The notes under the pieces are model-generated. The model worked only from the letters and a program-made list of their open reading frames with translations, was not told the DNA's origin and ran no database searches. The position numbers were made by a program, and so were the translations under genes. From Albidovulum denitrificans (GTDB lineage Bacteria > Pseudomonadota > Alphaproteobacteria > Rhodobacterales > Rhodobacteraceae), in assembly GCF_002973535.1 (NCBI RefSeq), contig NZ_PVEP01000008.1:1-64000 (forward strand): a DNA stretch of 64,000 nucleotides. Reading direction: 5' to 3'. Every line of letters starts with the position of its first letter. Position 1 is the stretch's first letter. This document shows positions 41,311-50,136 of the stretch, piece by piece.

Positions 41311-42675
41311 CTACAGCCGCTCAAATCCCCGTTTCACTTCCCAGTCGGTCACGACGCGGTTCTGTTCCTCTATCTCCCAATGCGCGGCGTGGACGTAGTG
41401 ATCCACAACATCATCGCCGAAGGCGGCGCGGAGCATCTTCGACTTGTTCGCCAGCGCCGCTGCCTCGACCAGCGTATGCGGGATCTCGCGCACGCGCTTG
41501 GCGTTGTAGACGTCGCCGTCCACGGATTTCTCAAGCGCCAGCTTTTCCTCAATCCCGGCAAGGCCCGCGGCCAGAAGGGCGGCGCAGGCCATATAGGGGT
41601 TCAGGTCGGCGCCGCCGATGCGGCATTCGACGCGGATCGCCTTGGTGTTCTCACCGCAGACGCGGAAGCCCGCGGTGCGGTTGTCGAGGCTCCACACCGC
41701 CTTGGTGGGGGCGAACATGCCGACGACAAAGCGCTTGTAGCTGTTGATGTAGGGGGCGAGCATCAGGGTGAAGTCGCGCGCATAGGCAAGCTGCCCGGCG
41801 ACGTAGTGCTTCATCAGGTCCGACATGCCATGCGGGTCCTTCTCGTCCCGGAAGGCGGGCTTGCTGCCTTGCCAGAGCGACTGGTGGACGTGGGACGAGG
41901 AGCCAGCCCTGCGGTGGTCGTATTTCGCCATGAAGGTTGCGGCATGGCCGTGCCGGAAGGCGATTTCCTTCACGCCGTTCTTGATGATCGCGTGCATGTC
42001 GCAGGTGTCGAGCGCGTCGGAATATTTCGCGTTGATCTCTTCCTGGCCGACCTCGGCCTCGCCCTTGGAATTCTCGATCGGGATGCCTGCGCCCCAAAGC
42101 CCGTTGCGGATCGCCCGCATCACGCCTTCTTCCTTGGTGGTGCCAAAGATCGCGTAGTCGATATTGTGGCGCCCCAGCGGCTTCAGGTCCTGAAAGTTGC
42201 GGTCGGTGATCGCGTCATAGCTGTCCTGAAACAGGAAGAATTCCAGTTCCGTCGCCATCATCGCGTCGAACCCCATCGCCTTGGCGCGGGCGATCTGGCG
42301 CTTGAGGATCGCGCGGGGGGAGACGGCGATCTCCTCATGCGTGTGATGGTCGAGAAGATCGGCAAGGCAAAGCGCGGTGCCTTCCAGCCACGGCACAAGG
42401 CGCAGCGTCGAAAGGTCCGGCTTCATGGTGTAGTCGCCATAGCCCTTTTCCCAGCCGGCGGATTTGTAGCCCGGCACCGTGAACATCTCCACATCCACGG
42501 CCAGAAGGTAGTTGCAGCAATGCGTTTCCTCCCAGGCGCTGTCGACGAAATGCTGCGCGACGAAGCGCTTGCCCATCAGGCGGCCCTGCATGTCGGGGAA
42601 GGCCACCAGGACGGTGTCGATCTCTCCGCTGGCCACGGCTTTCTTCAGCGCGTCGAAGGTCAGGTTTGCGGGCAT
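41311..42675 (-). CDS. Glutamine-synthetase-like gamma-glutamyl-amine ligase
   Basis: A 454-residue class-I GS-fold ligase resembling PuuA/GlnA3/GlnA4 rather than biosynthetic GlnA: the metal motif appears as MATELEFFLF, the nucleotide region as SSSHVHQSLW and the Glu-binding region as ECRIGGADLNPYMA. Such enzymes attach glutamate to an amine, using ATP. With ADH, ALDH and amidohydrolase genes beside it, the amine is probably an amino alcohol or polyamine. The adenylylation-site Tyr loop of GlnA is not evident. Confidence 0.86.
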   Translation of the reverse strand: MPANLTFDALKKAVASGEIDTVLVAFPDMQGRLMGKRFVAQHFVDSAWEETHCCNYLLAVDVEMFTVPGYKSAGWEKGYGDYTMKPDLSTLRLVPWLEGTALCLADLLDHHTHEEIAVSPRAILKRQIARAKAMGFDAMMATELEFFLFQDSYDAITDRNFQDLKPLGRHNIDYAIFGTTKEEGVMRAIRNGLWGAGIPIENSKGEAEVGQEEINAKYSDALDTCDMHAIIKNGVKEIAFRHGHAATFMAKYDHRRAGSSSHVHQSLWQGSKPAFRDEKDPHGMSDLMKHYVAGQLAYARDFTLMLAPYINSYKRFVVGMFAPTKAVWSLDNRTAGFRVCGENTKAIRVECRIGGADLNPYMACAALLAAGLAGIEEKLALEKSVDGDVYNAKRVREIPHTLVEAAALANKSKMLRAAFGDDVVDHYVHAAHWEIEEQNRVVTDWEVKRGFERL

Positions 42676-42735
42676 TCTCGCCTCTCCTCGTTCGTCTGGC
42701 GGGGCCGGAATCGGCCCTCTTCCTGTTGGTTCGAT

Positions 42736-42747
42736 ATTTGATCAAAT
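42736..42747. promoter_or_regulatory. AT-rich palindrome upstream of the GS-like operon
   Basis: ATTTGATCAAAT is a perfect 12-bp palindrome in the 120-bp spacer between dctP and the GS-like gene, 61-72 bp before the latter's start. It is the only AT-rich patch there and is a reasonable operator/promoter candidate. Confidence 0.4.
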
Positions 42748-42795
42748 TCTGTCGGGAAGGGAAGGGGCGGCGAAAGTCCCGCCGCCCCGCTGGTC

Positions 42796-43833
42796 CTAGC
42801 TGTAGCGGTAGGGCTTGCCCGCCTTCACCATCGTGTCGTTGTAGTTCTTGAATATGTCGACGATCTTGGCCTTCAGCGGGCTTTCGGCGGCGATTTCATC
42901 CCAGAACTTGTGGGCTTCTTCCTCGACCTTGGCCCATTCGTCGTCGGGGATGGTGGTCGATTTCAGCTTCGTTTCATTGACGCGCAGGTTCGCCTCGCCG
43001 TTCCAGTACCAGTGCTGGCGGTGGTAGTGGGAGGAGTTGAAGCAGACCTCCATCAGCCGTTGCAGATGCGGCGGCACCTCATTCCAGCGGTCCATGTTGG
43101 CGAAGAAGTGGCCGATCCAGGCGCCGGAGATGTTGTTGGTCAGGAAATGCTCCGTCACGTTGGCCCAGCCGCTGGTATAGTCCTCGGTGATGCCGGACCA
43201 GGCGATGCCGTCCAGTTCGCCCGTTTGCAGTGCGACCTCGGCATCTTCCCAGGGCAGCGTCACCGGGATGACGCCAAAGCGCGACAGGAAGCGGCCTGCG
43301 GTCGGGAAGGTGAAGATGCGCAACCCGTTCAGGTCGGCGAGGGACGTGATCGGCTTGTGGGTTGCGAAGTTGCAGGGGTCCCAGGACCCGGCGGAGATAT
43401 GGCGCACGCCGACCTTGGCATATTCTTCCTTCCAGATCTCATCCAGACCCCAGTGGTTGAACAGCGCAGGCACGTCGAGCGAATAGCGCAGGCCCAGGGG
43501 GAAGTAGCCGCCAAAGACCGTGACCTCGGTCGGCGAGGCCATGCTGTCGTCATCGGACTGCACCGCGTCGATGGTGCCTTTCTGCATGGCGCGGAACAGC
43601 TCACCCGTGGGGACAAGCTGATCGGCATAGAACAGCTCGATCTCCATCTGGCCGTCGGCGATCTGGTTGAAATCCTTGATGCACTGGTCGATCACCTCGA
43701 CGCCAAGCGCGGGGCCGGCATAGGTCTGAAGCCGCCACTTGATCGGGGCGGACTGGGCAATCGCCGGTGCGGCGAGCGTCGCGGCGCCGACGGCGGCGCC
43801 GCTTGTCAGGAACTTCCGTCTTGTCGTGGTCAT
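42796..43833 (-). CDS. dctP: TRAP transporter solute-binding protein (DctP)
   Basis: A 345-residue periplasmic DctP-type binding protein with a twin-arginine-like leader (TTRRKFLTSGAAVG, cleavage near AIAQS). The mature protein has the TRAP fold, with GELDGIAWSG and WNEVPPHLQRLM typical of the family. The ligand, usually a carboxylate, is unknown; here an amine, amino alcohol or glutamyl conjugate should be considered. AAGGAG lies 6 nt before the ATG. Third TRAP gene in the order dctQ-dctM-dctP. Confidence 0.9.
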   Translation of the reverse strand: MTTTRRKFLTSGAAVGAATLAAPAIAQSAPIKWRLQTYAGPALGVEVIDQCIKDFNQIADGQMEIELFYADQLVPTGELFRAMQKGTIDAVQSDDDSMASPTEVTVFGGYFPLGLRYSLDVPALFNHWGLDEIWKEEYAKVGVRHISAGSWDPCNFATHKPITSLADLNGLRIFTFPTAGRFLSRFGVIPVTLPWEDAEVALQTGELDGIAWSGITEDYTSGWANVTEHFLTNNISGAWIGHFFANMDRWNEVPPHLQRLMEVCFNSSHYHRQHWYWNGEANLRVNETKLKSTTIPDDEWAKVEEEAHKFWDEIAAESPLKAKIVDIFKNYNDTMVKAGKPYRYS

Positions 43834-43879
43834 CTTCTTCTCCTTGCTGATGTGGTCCCTCTTGACGGGGCTTGTCGGG

Positions 43880-45205
43880 TTAACGGGCATAGACGTGTTC
43901 GGGCAGCCAGAGCGCGATCTGCGGGAAGGCGGTCACGATGATCAGCGCCAGGATCATCACGAAGACGAAGGGGATGATGGAGCGGTAGATGTCGATGATC
44001 GAGATCTCCGGCGGGGCCATCGCGCGCATCAGGAAGAGGTTGTAGCCGAAGGGTGGCGTCATGTAGGCGATCTGGCAGGTGATCGTGTAAAGGACACCAT
44101 ACCAGATCAGGTCGAAGCCAAGCGCCTTGACCAGCGGAACGTAAAGCGGCGCGACGATGACCAGCATCGCGGTGTCGTCAAGGAAGGTCCCCATGATCAG
44201 GTAGGAAAGCTGCATCAGGATCAGGATTTCCCAGGCCGACAGGCCGAGGCGGTCGACGAAAAAGCCCTCGATCGCCTTCACCGCGCCAAGCCCGTCAAAG
44301 ACGGCGCCGAAGGCGAGCGCGGCCAGGATGATCCACATGAACATGCAGGAAATCGCCAGCGTCTCGCGCGTCGCGGTTTCGAACACCTGACGGGTGAAGC
44401 GACCCTTGATGACGGCCGCGAAGACCGAGGCGAGCGCGCCGACGACCGAGCTTTCCACAAGGCTCGTATAGCCCATGACGAAAGGCACCATCATCGACAC
44501 GAAGATGATGACCGGCAGCAGGCCCGCGCGCAGCAGCCGCAGCTTTTCGGCGCGGCTGACCTGCGCCAGTTCCTCGGGCGACAGCACGGGGCCAAGCGAC
44601 GGCGTGATCTTGCAGCGCAGCCAGATGTAGCCGATGAAAAGCGCGGCCATCATCAGGCCGGGAAAGACCCCCGCCAGCCAAAGCTGGCCGACCGGCTGGC
44701 GCGCGATCATCGCGTAAAGGACAAGGACGACCGAGGGCGGGACGAGGATGCCCAGCGACGATCCCGCCTGAATCACGCCCGTCACCATCAGCTTGTCGTA
44801 GTTGCGCCTGAGAAGCTCGGGCAGGGCGATGGTCGCGCCGATGGCCATGCCCGCGACCGAAAGCCCGTTCATCGCCGAAATCACGACCATCAGAAGGATC
44901 GTCCCGATGGCAAGGCCCCCCGGCACCGGCCCCATCCAGACGTGGAACATCCGGTAAAGATCGTCCGCCAAACGGCTTTCCGACAGCACATAGCCCATGA
45001 AGATGAACATCGGCAGCGTCAGCAGCGGATACCACTTCATCAGCTTCATCGCGGCGGCAAAGCCAAGGTCGGACCCGCCAACCCCCCAGAGAAAGACCGA
45101 AGCGGTGACGGCCACGAAACCGATAGCGCCAAAGACGCGCTGGCCGGTCATCATCATCAGCATCATCGTGCTGAACATCATGATCGCGATCATGTCATAG
45201 GACAT
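43880..45205 (-). CDS. dctM: TRAP transporter large permease (DctM)
   Basis: A 441-residue membrane protein with about 12 hydrophobic segments, the ion-coupled permease of the TRAP system. Recognisable stretches: MFIFMGYVLSESRLADDLY near residue 66, QAGSSLGILVPPSVVLVLY and MTPPFGYNLFLMR near the end. It drives solute entry using the sodium or proton gradient. Starts 3 bp downstream of dctQ. Confidence 0.93.
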   Translation of the reverse strand: MSYDMIAIMMFSTMMLMMMTGQRVFGAIGFVAVTASVFLWGVGGSDLGFAAAMKLMKWYPLLTLPMFIFMGYVLSESRLADDLYRMFHVWMGPVPGGLAIGTILLMVVISAMNGLSVAGMAIGATIALPELLRRNYDKLMVTGVIQAGSSLGILVPPSVVLVLYAMIARQPVGQLWLAGVFPGLMMAALFIGYIWLRCKITPSLGPVLSPEELAQVSRAEKLRLLRAGLLPVIIFVSMMVPFVMGYTSLVESSVVGALASVFAAVIKGRFTRQVFETATRETLAISCMFMWIILAALAFGAVFDGLGAVKAIEGFFVDRLGLSAWEILILMQLSYLIMGTFLDDTAMLVIVAPLYVPLVKALGFDLIWYGVLYTITCQIAYMTPPFGYNLFLMRAMAPPEISIIDIYRSIIPFVFVMILALIIVTAFPQIALWLPEHVYAR

Positions 45206-45208
45206 GGG

Positions 45209-45715
45209 TCAAAGCTCCTCGCCGCGCAGTTTCGCCACGTCCTTGAAAAAGAACGCGATGGCCTGAAGCAGCATCAGGAAGATGCCGACACACATGATGA
45301 TCTTGATCGGCGCGATATAGGGTCGCCACGCGGTCGGGCTGCGTTCGGCGTATTCGAGCGAGTAGATCGTGCTTTCGACCGCGCCGTAAAGCAGCACGCC
45401 GAGGTAGAAGAGCAGGGCAAAGACCGAAAAGGCGTCGAACCAGGCCTTTGTCCGGTCGGACCAGCGGTGGTAGAGCAGGTCCATCCTGACATTCGAGTCG
45501 AGTTGCAGGGAATACGGCCCGCCCAGCATGTAATAGGCGACCATGGTGAACTGCGCCATTTCCAGCGTCCAGATCGCGTTCTGGCGCAGGATGTTGCTGA
45601 TCGAGGACCAGAGCAGGATGCCCATCAGCACGAACAGCAGATACATCGAAAACCGCCCGACCCGGTAGTTCAGGGCATCGACGAATCGTACATAGGCCTT
45701 GATCCAGTTCGGCAT
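45209..45715 (-). CDS. dctQ: TRAP transporter small permease (DctQ)
   Basis: A 168-residue four-helix membrane subunit: hydrophobic segments at about 22-40, 54-70, 90-110 and 130-150. The start MPNWIKAYVRF lies 1 bp from the amidohydrolase stop; the longer upstream frame is antisense-like within that gene. Pairs with DctM as the membrane part of the importer. Confidence 0.9.
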   Translation of the reverse strand: MPNWIKAYVRFVDALNYRVGRFSMYLLFVLMGILLWSSISNILRQNAIWTLEMAQFTMVAYYMLGGPYSLQLDSNVRMDLLYHRWSDRTKAWFDAFSVFALLFYLGVLLYGAVESTIYSLEYAERSPTAWRPYIAPIKIIMCVGIFLMLLQAIAFFFKDVAKLRGEEL

Positions 45716-45716
45716 G

Positions 45717-46508
45717 TCAGGCGCTGGCCCCCTCGGTCTGGTCGTTGCGGATGGCGGCGAGTGCGGCGGAAAGGACGGGCGCCAACCCGTCGGCCATGGC
45801 GGTCTCTGCCACCGGGTCGGCGACAAGGTCGTTGCGCAGCTCCAGCATGGCGTGCGGCAGGTCGTAGGGCGTGGCGTGCAGGCGCAGCGTATGGGTGACC
45901 TCATCCGCCGCCGAATAGGGTTCGTTCAGGCGGCAATCGAGGCCGGTCCTTGCCTTCGCCTCGGCCAGGACGGCCCGCGCGAAGGTCGGGTCCGCGTCGT
46001 GGATGATGCCGAATTCGACATCGCGCGGGGTGCCGAACCAGACCGGAGTGAAGCTGTGGATGGTCACGATCACGGGCGGATTGCCCGCGGCGAGGCGGCG
46101 GGCGATTTCGCCGTGAAGCGTGGTGTGGAAGGGAAGGTAGATGCCCTCGGTCCGGCGCCAGTGCTCTGCCGGGGTCAGGTCGTGGTTGCCGGGGATGTCG
46201 TAATCCTCGCTCCGCTTCGCCATGGCGCCGGTGGAGGAGGGCGGGCGGTTCAGGTCGTAAATCAGCCGCGACACCCGCGCATGGACCAGCGGCGCGTCAA
46301 GGTTGCGCGCCAGCCGCCGCGCCACGCCCAGCGCGCCGGGGTCCCAGGCGATATGCGCCTGACGGTCGGCATCGGAAAGGCCAAGCGTGCCGAAGCCGGG
46401 CGGGAAGTGGTTCGAGGCATGTTCGCAGACAATCAGGAACGGACCGGGTGCCGCGCGGTTTTCGACCCCCACCACGTTCAGACGGTCTGATCCGCGCCCC
46501 GTCGCCAT
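45717..46508 (-). CDS. N-formylglutamate amidohydrolase family protein
   Basis: A 263-residue zinc-dependent amidohydrolase (HutG2/FGase family). The motif FLIVCEHASNHFPP carries the first metal ligands, and TIHSFTP and a C-terminal HAMLELRNDL segment follow. Known members hydrolyse N-formylglutamate in histidine breakdown, but no hut genes are here. Its place at the head of a TRAP/GS/ALDH/ADH operon suggests it cleaves an N- or gamma-linked glutamyl amide, releasing glutamate (inference). Confidence 0.85.
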   Translation of the reverse strand: MATGRGSDRLNVVGVENRAAPGPFLIVCEHASNHFPPGFGTLGLSDADRQAHIAWDPGALGVARRLARNLDAPLVHARVSRLIYDLNRPPSSTGAMAKRSEDYDIPGNHDLTPAEHWRRTEGIYLPFHTTLHGEIARRLAAGNPPVIVTIHSFTPVWFGTPRDVEFGIIHDADPTFARAVLAEAKARTGLDCRLNEPYSAADEVTHTLRLHATPYDLPHAMLELRNDLVADPVAETAMADGLAPVLSAALAAIRNDQTEGASA

Positions 46509-46572
46509 GACTGCATTGCCCCCGATTCCTGACCACAAGGCTCTCTTGCGCGCCCGCTTTGTGTCAAGATAT

Positions 46573-46590
46573 TTTCTCAACGGAAATTTC
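46573..46590. promoter_or_regulatory. Candidate RpiR operator region
   Basis: AT-rich patch in the divergent spacer between the amidohydrolase gene and the rpiR-type gene, with TTTC-N6-GAAA (46573-46586) and GAAATTTC (46583-46590). The half-sites resemble those of several MurR/RpiR regulators, but no consensus is firm. Confidence 0.35.
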
Positions 46591-46651
46591 TGTTACAATC
46601 GTTTCTGATGCGCGTGCCGGGAAGATGCGCACTCTGTTCGGAGTATCGCCA

Positions 46652-47524
46652 GTGTCGAAACCCGCCCCGACGGTCGAACAACATATCAAGGCGCATTTCG
46701 ATGCCTTGACGCGGGCGGAGCGGCAGCTGGCCACCCATATCACCCGGAACTACCCGGTTGCGATGCTGGGCTCGATCACAGCCTTGGCAAAGGCTGCGGA
46801 TGTGTCCACGCCCACGGTCGTGCGGCTGGCGCAAAAGCTTGGCTTCAAGGGCTACCCGGATTTTCAGGCCGTGGTCCGGTCAGAGGTGGAGGAACGCCTG
46901 ATCTCCCCCCTCACCAAGCATGACCGCTGGGCGGAGGGGGTGCCGGATACCCATATCCTCAACCGTTTTGCCGATGCGGTCGTCGGCAACCTTCAGGCGA
47001 CGCTGGGCCAGATCGACCATGCCGACTTTGACGCCATCGCGCGGCTGATGGCCGATCCGCAGCGCAAGCTTTTCGCGATGGGCGGTCGGATCACCCACGC
47101 GATGGCGGATTATTTCGTGACGCATATGAAGGTGATCCGACGCGACGTGACACTGATTTCGGATATGTCGAACGCCTGGCCGCCCGCGCTGATCGACATG
47201 CGGGAAGGCGACGTGATCCTGGCCTTCGACATCAGGCGGTATGAAAATAACGTGCTGTCCCTGGTGGAGATGGCCGCCGATCAGGGGGCGGAGGTCGTCC
47301 TGATGACCGACCAATGGGTCAGCCCCGCCGCCGAACGCGCGCGCTATCGTCTGTCGGCGCATATCGAGGTGCCGTCGGCCTGGGATTCGACCGTGGCGCT
47401 TCAGGTTCTGGTCGAAACGCTTCTGGCGGCGGTGCAGGCGCTGACATGGGAGGAAACGCAAACCCGGATGAAGCGGCTTGAGGATCTGTATGCCCGCGCC
47501 CGCTTTTTCCGCCGCTCGCGGTGA
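46652..47524 (+). CDS. MurR/RpiR family transcriptional regulator
   Basis: A 290-residue regulator: HTH_6 domain at about residues 5-80 (LAKAADVSTPTVVRLAQKLG as the DNA-reading helices) and a SIS sugar-phosphate-type sensor at about 120-270. GTG at 46652 is chosen because GGAG lies 8 nt upstream; an in-frame ATG at 46625 is an alternative with a weak site. Divergent from the TRAP/GS/ALDH/ADH operon, it is the likely pathway regulator. Its stop is directly adjacent to the stop of the next, convergent gene. Confidence 0.88.
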   Translation: MSKPAPTVEQHIKAHFDALTRAERQLATHITRNYPVAMLGSITALAKAADVSTPTVVRLAQKLGFKGYPDFQAVVRSEVEERLISPLTKHDRWAEGVPDTHILNRFADAVVGNLQATLGQIDHADFDAIARLMADPQRKLFAMGGRITHAMADYFVTHMKVIRRDVTLISDMSNAWPPALIDMREGDVILAFDIRRYENNVLSLVEMAADQGAEVVLMTDQWVSPAAERARYRLSAHIEVPSAWDSTVALQVLVETLLAAVQALTWEETQTRMKRLEDLYARARFFRRSR

Positions 47525-48001
47525 TCAACGGCCCAGAAGTGCGGCGAAGGGGGGCGCGGTGCGGCCCTTCACCGGCTTCGTCACGATATAGGTGAAATAG
47601 CGCGCCAGCCCGATCCGGGCGTCCAGCATGGTGTCGATCAGGCGTTGATAGGCGTCGATGTCGCGCGTCACGATCTGCATCAGGTAATCGAACCCGCCGC
47701 CCAGCGCCCAGCAGGCGATGACCTCGTCATAGCGCCCGACCGCCTCTTCAAAGGCGCGAAAGCTGGCGGCGGTGTGGTCGGCCAGTTCGGCGGCGACGAA
47801 GACGGTGACATGGGGGCCAAGCTTCTTCAGGCCGATATCGGCGCGGTAGCCCTCGATCAGCCCGGCATCCTCAAGCTTTTTCAGCCGGTCCCAGCAGGGG
47901 GTCGGCGACAGGCCGATGCGGTCGGCCAGCGCCGCCTTGGTGATGCGGCCCTCGGTCGAAAGGACCCGCAGGATGGCTATGTCGCGGTCGTCAAGCTTCA
48001 T
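47525..48001 (-). CDS. Lrp/AsnC family transcriptional regulator
   Basis: A 158-residue feast-famine regulator: HTH at about residues 20-45 (AALADRIGLSPTPCWDRLKK) and a RAM effector domain. Ectoine catabolic loci commonly include an AsnC/Lrp gene (DoeX in Halomonas), and this one is the last gene in the ehuBCDA-eutBC transcript. ATGA overlap with the M24 hydrolase gene. Effector could be a diaminobutyrate-type intermediate. Confidence 0.88.
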   Translation of the reverse strand: MKLDDRDIAILRVLSTEGRITKAALADRIGLSPTPCWDRLKKLEDAGLIEGYRADIGLKKLGPHVTVFVAAELADHTAASFRAFEEAVGRYDEVIACWALGGGFDYLMQIVTRDIDAYQRLIDTMLDARIGLARYFTYIVTKPVKGRTAPPFAALLGR

Positions 48002-49146
48002 CGGACCACCGTCGGCCCCATCGGCGCCTTGGTCAACAGTTCCGGCCCGTTCGCGCCCAGAAGCGCGGTGTTCGACACGAAGTAATCGCCGCGCCCGGTT
48101 TCGGTGAACCATGACAGCAGGTGGAAGGTCATTCCCTCACGCAATTCAAGGTCGCTGTCATGCCTGAGGCCGGTGACGGAGTTTCCGCCGGTCCAGGACG
48201 GCGCCATGCCAAGGCCGACGAGGTAGCCGCAGTGATGGCGGCGGTAGTGCGCCATCCCGGCATCGTCGACGACGGCCTGCCAGTCGGCATAGACCTCGCG
48301 CGCCTTGCGGCCGGGGCGCAGGCCGTTCAGGCTTGCCTCGAAGGCACGTTTGGAAATCTCGGCCATCGCAGCGTCCTCATCGCGGATCTGACCGATATGG
48401 ATCAGCCGCCCCATTGGCGCGTGGTAGCGCGAGACGCAGCCCGCAAGTTCCAGCATCACCCGGCCACCCGCCTTGTAGGTGCCGTCGCCCCAGGTCGTGT
48501 GTTCCTCGGCGATGCGGTGTTCGGGGCGGATGAAGGGGCCGAAACCGGGCGGGTTCGATCCGGCGCGGATCATCGCGGCGGTGCATTCGGCGGCCACCTC
48601 GGCCTCGGCCGCGCCGTCATGGATCGCGGCGATGGCGGCCAGCGTGCCTGCGTCAGAGGCTTTGGCGGCGGCGCGCATCAGCGCCTGCTCCTCCTCCGAT
48701 TTCACCAGCCGAAGGGTGTGGGTCAGGGTGGTGATGTCGGCCCAGTCCGCCAGGCCAAGGGCGCCGACAAGGTCCAGACCCGCGGCGAAGGTCAGGCCGG
48801 TGGAGGCGACCTCAAACCCCAATCGGCGGCCTTTCAGGGCGGCAAGCTCCCGCGCCAGATGGCTGGCGGGGGTGACGCTGTCGCTGTGGCCGGAGAAGCG
48901 GGCGTTGCGCACCTGGTTTTCGATCGTCACCCGCTCCATCGCCCTTGTCACCAGCACCATCTCGCCATCCGCCGGGACGATCAGGTGATGCGGCGCGAAA
49001 TAGCCCCAGTGGTCGAGGCCGGTCAGATAGAAGACGCTTTCGGGGGCGGAAAGCACCGCGATGTCGATGTCGCGCGCCGCCATTTCGGCGCGAACGGCGG
49101 CGGCGCGGCGGGAGAGTTCGTTATCGGAAAAAGGGTTCCTGAACAT
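47998..49146 (-). CDS. M24 (creatinase/Xaa-Pro peptidase-fold) hydrolase, non-canonical
   Basis: A 382-residue pita-bread protein with a creatinase-type N-terminal domain (about 1-135) and an M24 domain. In place of the metal-binding D...D region of aminopeptidases it has RVMLELAGCVSRYHAPMGR, the same kind of replacement as in the ectoine hydrolase at 54.4 kb, so a metal-free amidohydrolase is likely. It could act on a hydroxyectoine-derived intermediate or be a second ectoine hydrolase. Lies between eutC and the Lrp gene. Confidence 0.83.
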   Translation of the reverse strand: MFRNPFSDNELSRRAAAVRAEMAARDIDIAVLSAPESVFYLTGLDHWGYFAPHHLIVPADGEMVLVTRAMERVTIENQVRNARFSGHSDSVTPASHLARELAALKGRRLGFEVASTGLTFAAGLDLVGALGLADWADITTLTHTLRLVKSEEEQALMRAAAKASDAGTLAAIAAIHDGAAEAEVAAECTAAMIRAGSNPPGFGPFIRPEHRIAEEHTTWGDGTYKAGGRVMLELAGCVSRYHAPMGRLIHIGQIRDEDAAMAEISKRAFEASLNGLRPGRKAREVYADWQAVVDDAGMAHYRRHHCGYLVGLGMAPSWTGGNSVTGLRHDSDLELREGMTFHLLSWFTETGRGDYFVSNTALLGANGPELLTKAPMGPTVVR

Positions 49147-49149
49147 CTG

Positions 49150-50136
49150 TCATGCCCGAATGATCGTCCCCGCGTTGCCGAACCGGGCGCGGACATGGGT
49201 TGCGATGGCGGTGTCCTGAACGCCGGTGCCGGTCAGGTCGCAGATGGTGATGGCGTCGGGCGATGTGCGGCCCGGCTTTGCGCCGATGATGACCTCGCCC
49301 AGTTCGGCGGGGGTGCCTTTGGTCCAGAGGCCCGAGGCCAGCGCTGCCTCAAGCTCTCCCGACACCTCGCACTGGCTGACGCGGTCGCAGATATAGGCGT
49401 CGGCGGCCATCAGCGCGGCAGGCTCGATTTCAGTCTTGCCGGTCTGGTCGGACCCCATGGCGGTGATGTGCAGGCCGGGATGCAGCCAGTCGGCCTTCAG
49501 GACCGGGGTGCGGGCGGGGGTGGTGGTCACGACCAACTGGCTTTCGGCGACCAGCGCGGCGGGGTCGGCTGTGGCCTCGGCGGTGATCCCAAGCGCGCGG
49601 GCCAGATCGGCGGCGCAGGCGCGGGCCTTGTCCATGTCGCGGCCATGGACGAGGACGCGGGCGAAGGGGCGGACCAGATGCGCCGCCTGCATTTGCAGCC
49701 GGGCCTGCACGCCGGTGCCGATCACGCCCGCAGTTTCGACATGTGCGGGCGCGAGTTGGCGGGCGGCGACGGCCCCGGCGGCGGCGGTGCGGATGTCGGT
49801 CAGATAGCCGTTGTCGAGGAACAGCGCCTCAACCAGCCCGGTCTTCGCGGAGAAGAGGATCATCAAGCCATTCAGGCTTGGCAGGCCCAGCTTCGGGTTG
49901 TCGAAAAAGCCGGGGCTGACCTTGATCGCGAAACCGTCGAAGCCGGGAATATAGGCGGTCTTGACGTCGACCTCGCCATTGGCCGCGTGCAGGTCCATGG
50001 ACAGGATCGGCGGCATCACGACGCCGCCTTTGGCCAATGCCGCGAAGGCCTGTTCGATGATGCCGATGGTGGTCAGGTCAAGGCCGACCGCCGCGCGCAG
50101 TTCCGCCTCGGTCACGATCTGGATGTCATGCGCCAT
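49150..50136 (-). CDS. eutC: Ectoine utilization protein EutC (ornithine cyclodeaminase-like)
   Basis: A 328-residue OCD/mu-crystallin family protein with Rossmann motif GVIGTGVQARLQMQAA near residue 135 and a C-terminal AELGEVIIGAKPG. In ectoine loci of Rhodobacteraceae and rhizobia an OCD-like EutC follows the dehydratase-like EutB and is thought to convert hydroxyectoine to ectoine with EutA/EutB. Overlaps eutB by 11 bp. No EutA (Asp/Glu racemase-like) gene is found in this cluster. Confidence 0.85.
   Translation of the reverse strand: MAHDIQIVTEAELRAAVGLDLTTIGIIEQAFAALAKGGVVMPPILSMDLHAANGEVDVKTAYIPGFDGFAIKVSPGFFDNPKLGLPSLNGLMILFSAKTGLVEALFLDNGYLTDIRTAAAGAVAARQLAPAHVETAGVIGTGVQARLQMQAAHLVRPFARVLVHGRDMDKARACAADLARALGITAEATADPAALVAESQLVVTTTPARTPVLKADWLHPGLHITAMGSDQTGKTEIEPAALMAADAYICDRVSQCEVSGELEAALASGLWTKGTPAELGEVIIGAKPGRTSPDAITICDLTGTGVQDTAIATHVRARFGNAGTIIRA

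Noticed and set aside
43739-45898. A 719-codon plus-strand frame opposite the TRAP permease genes
   Set aside because: Highly charged His/Asp/Arg-rich shadow of membrane-protein coding sequence read in reverse.
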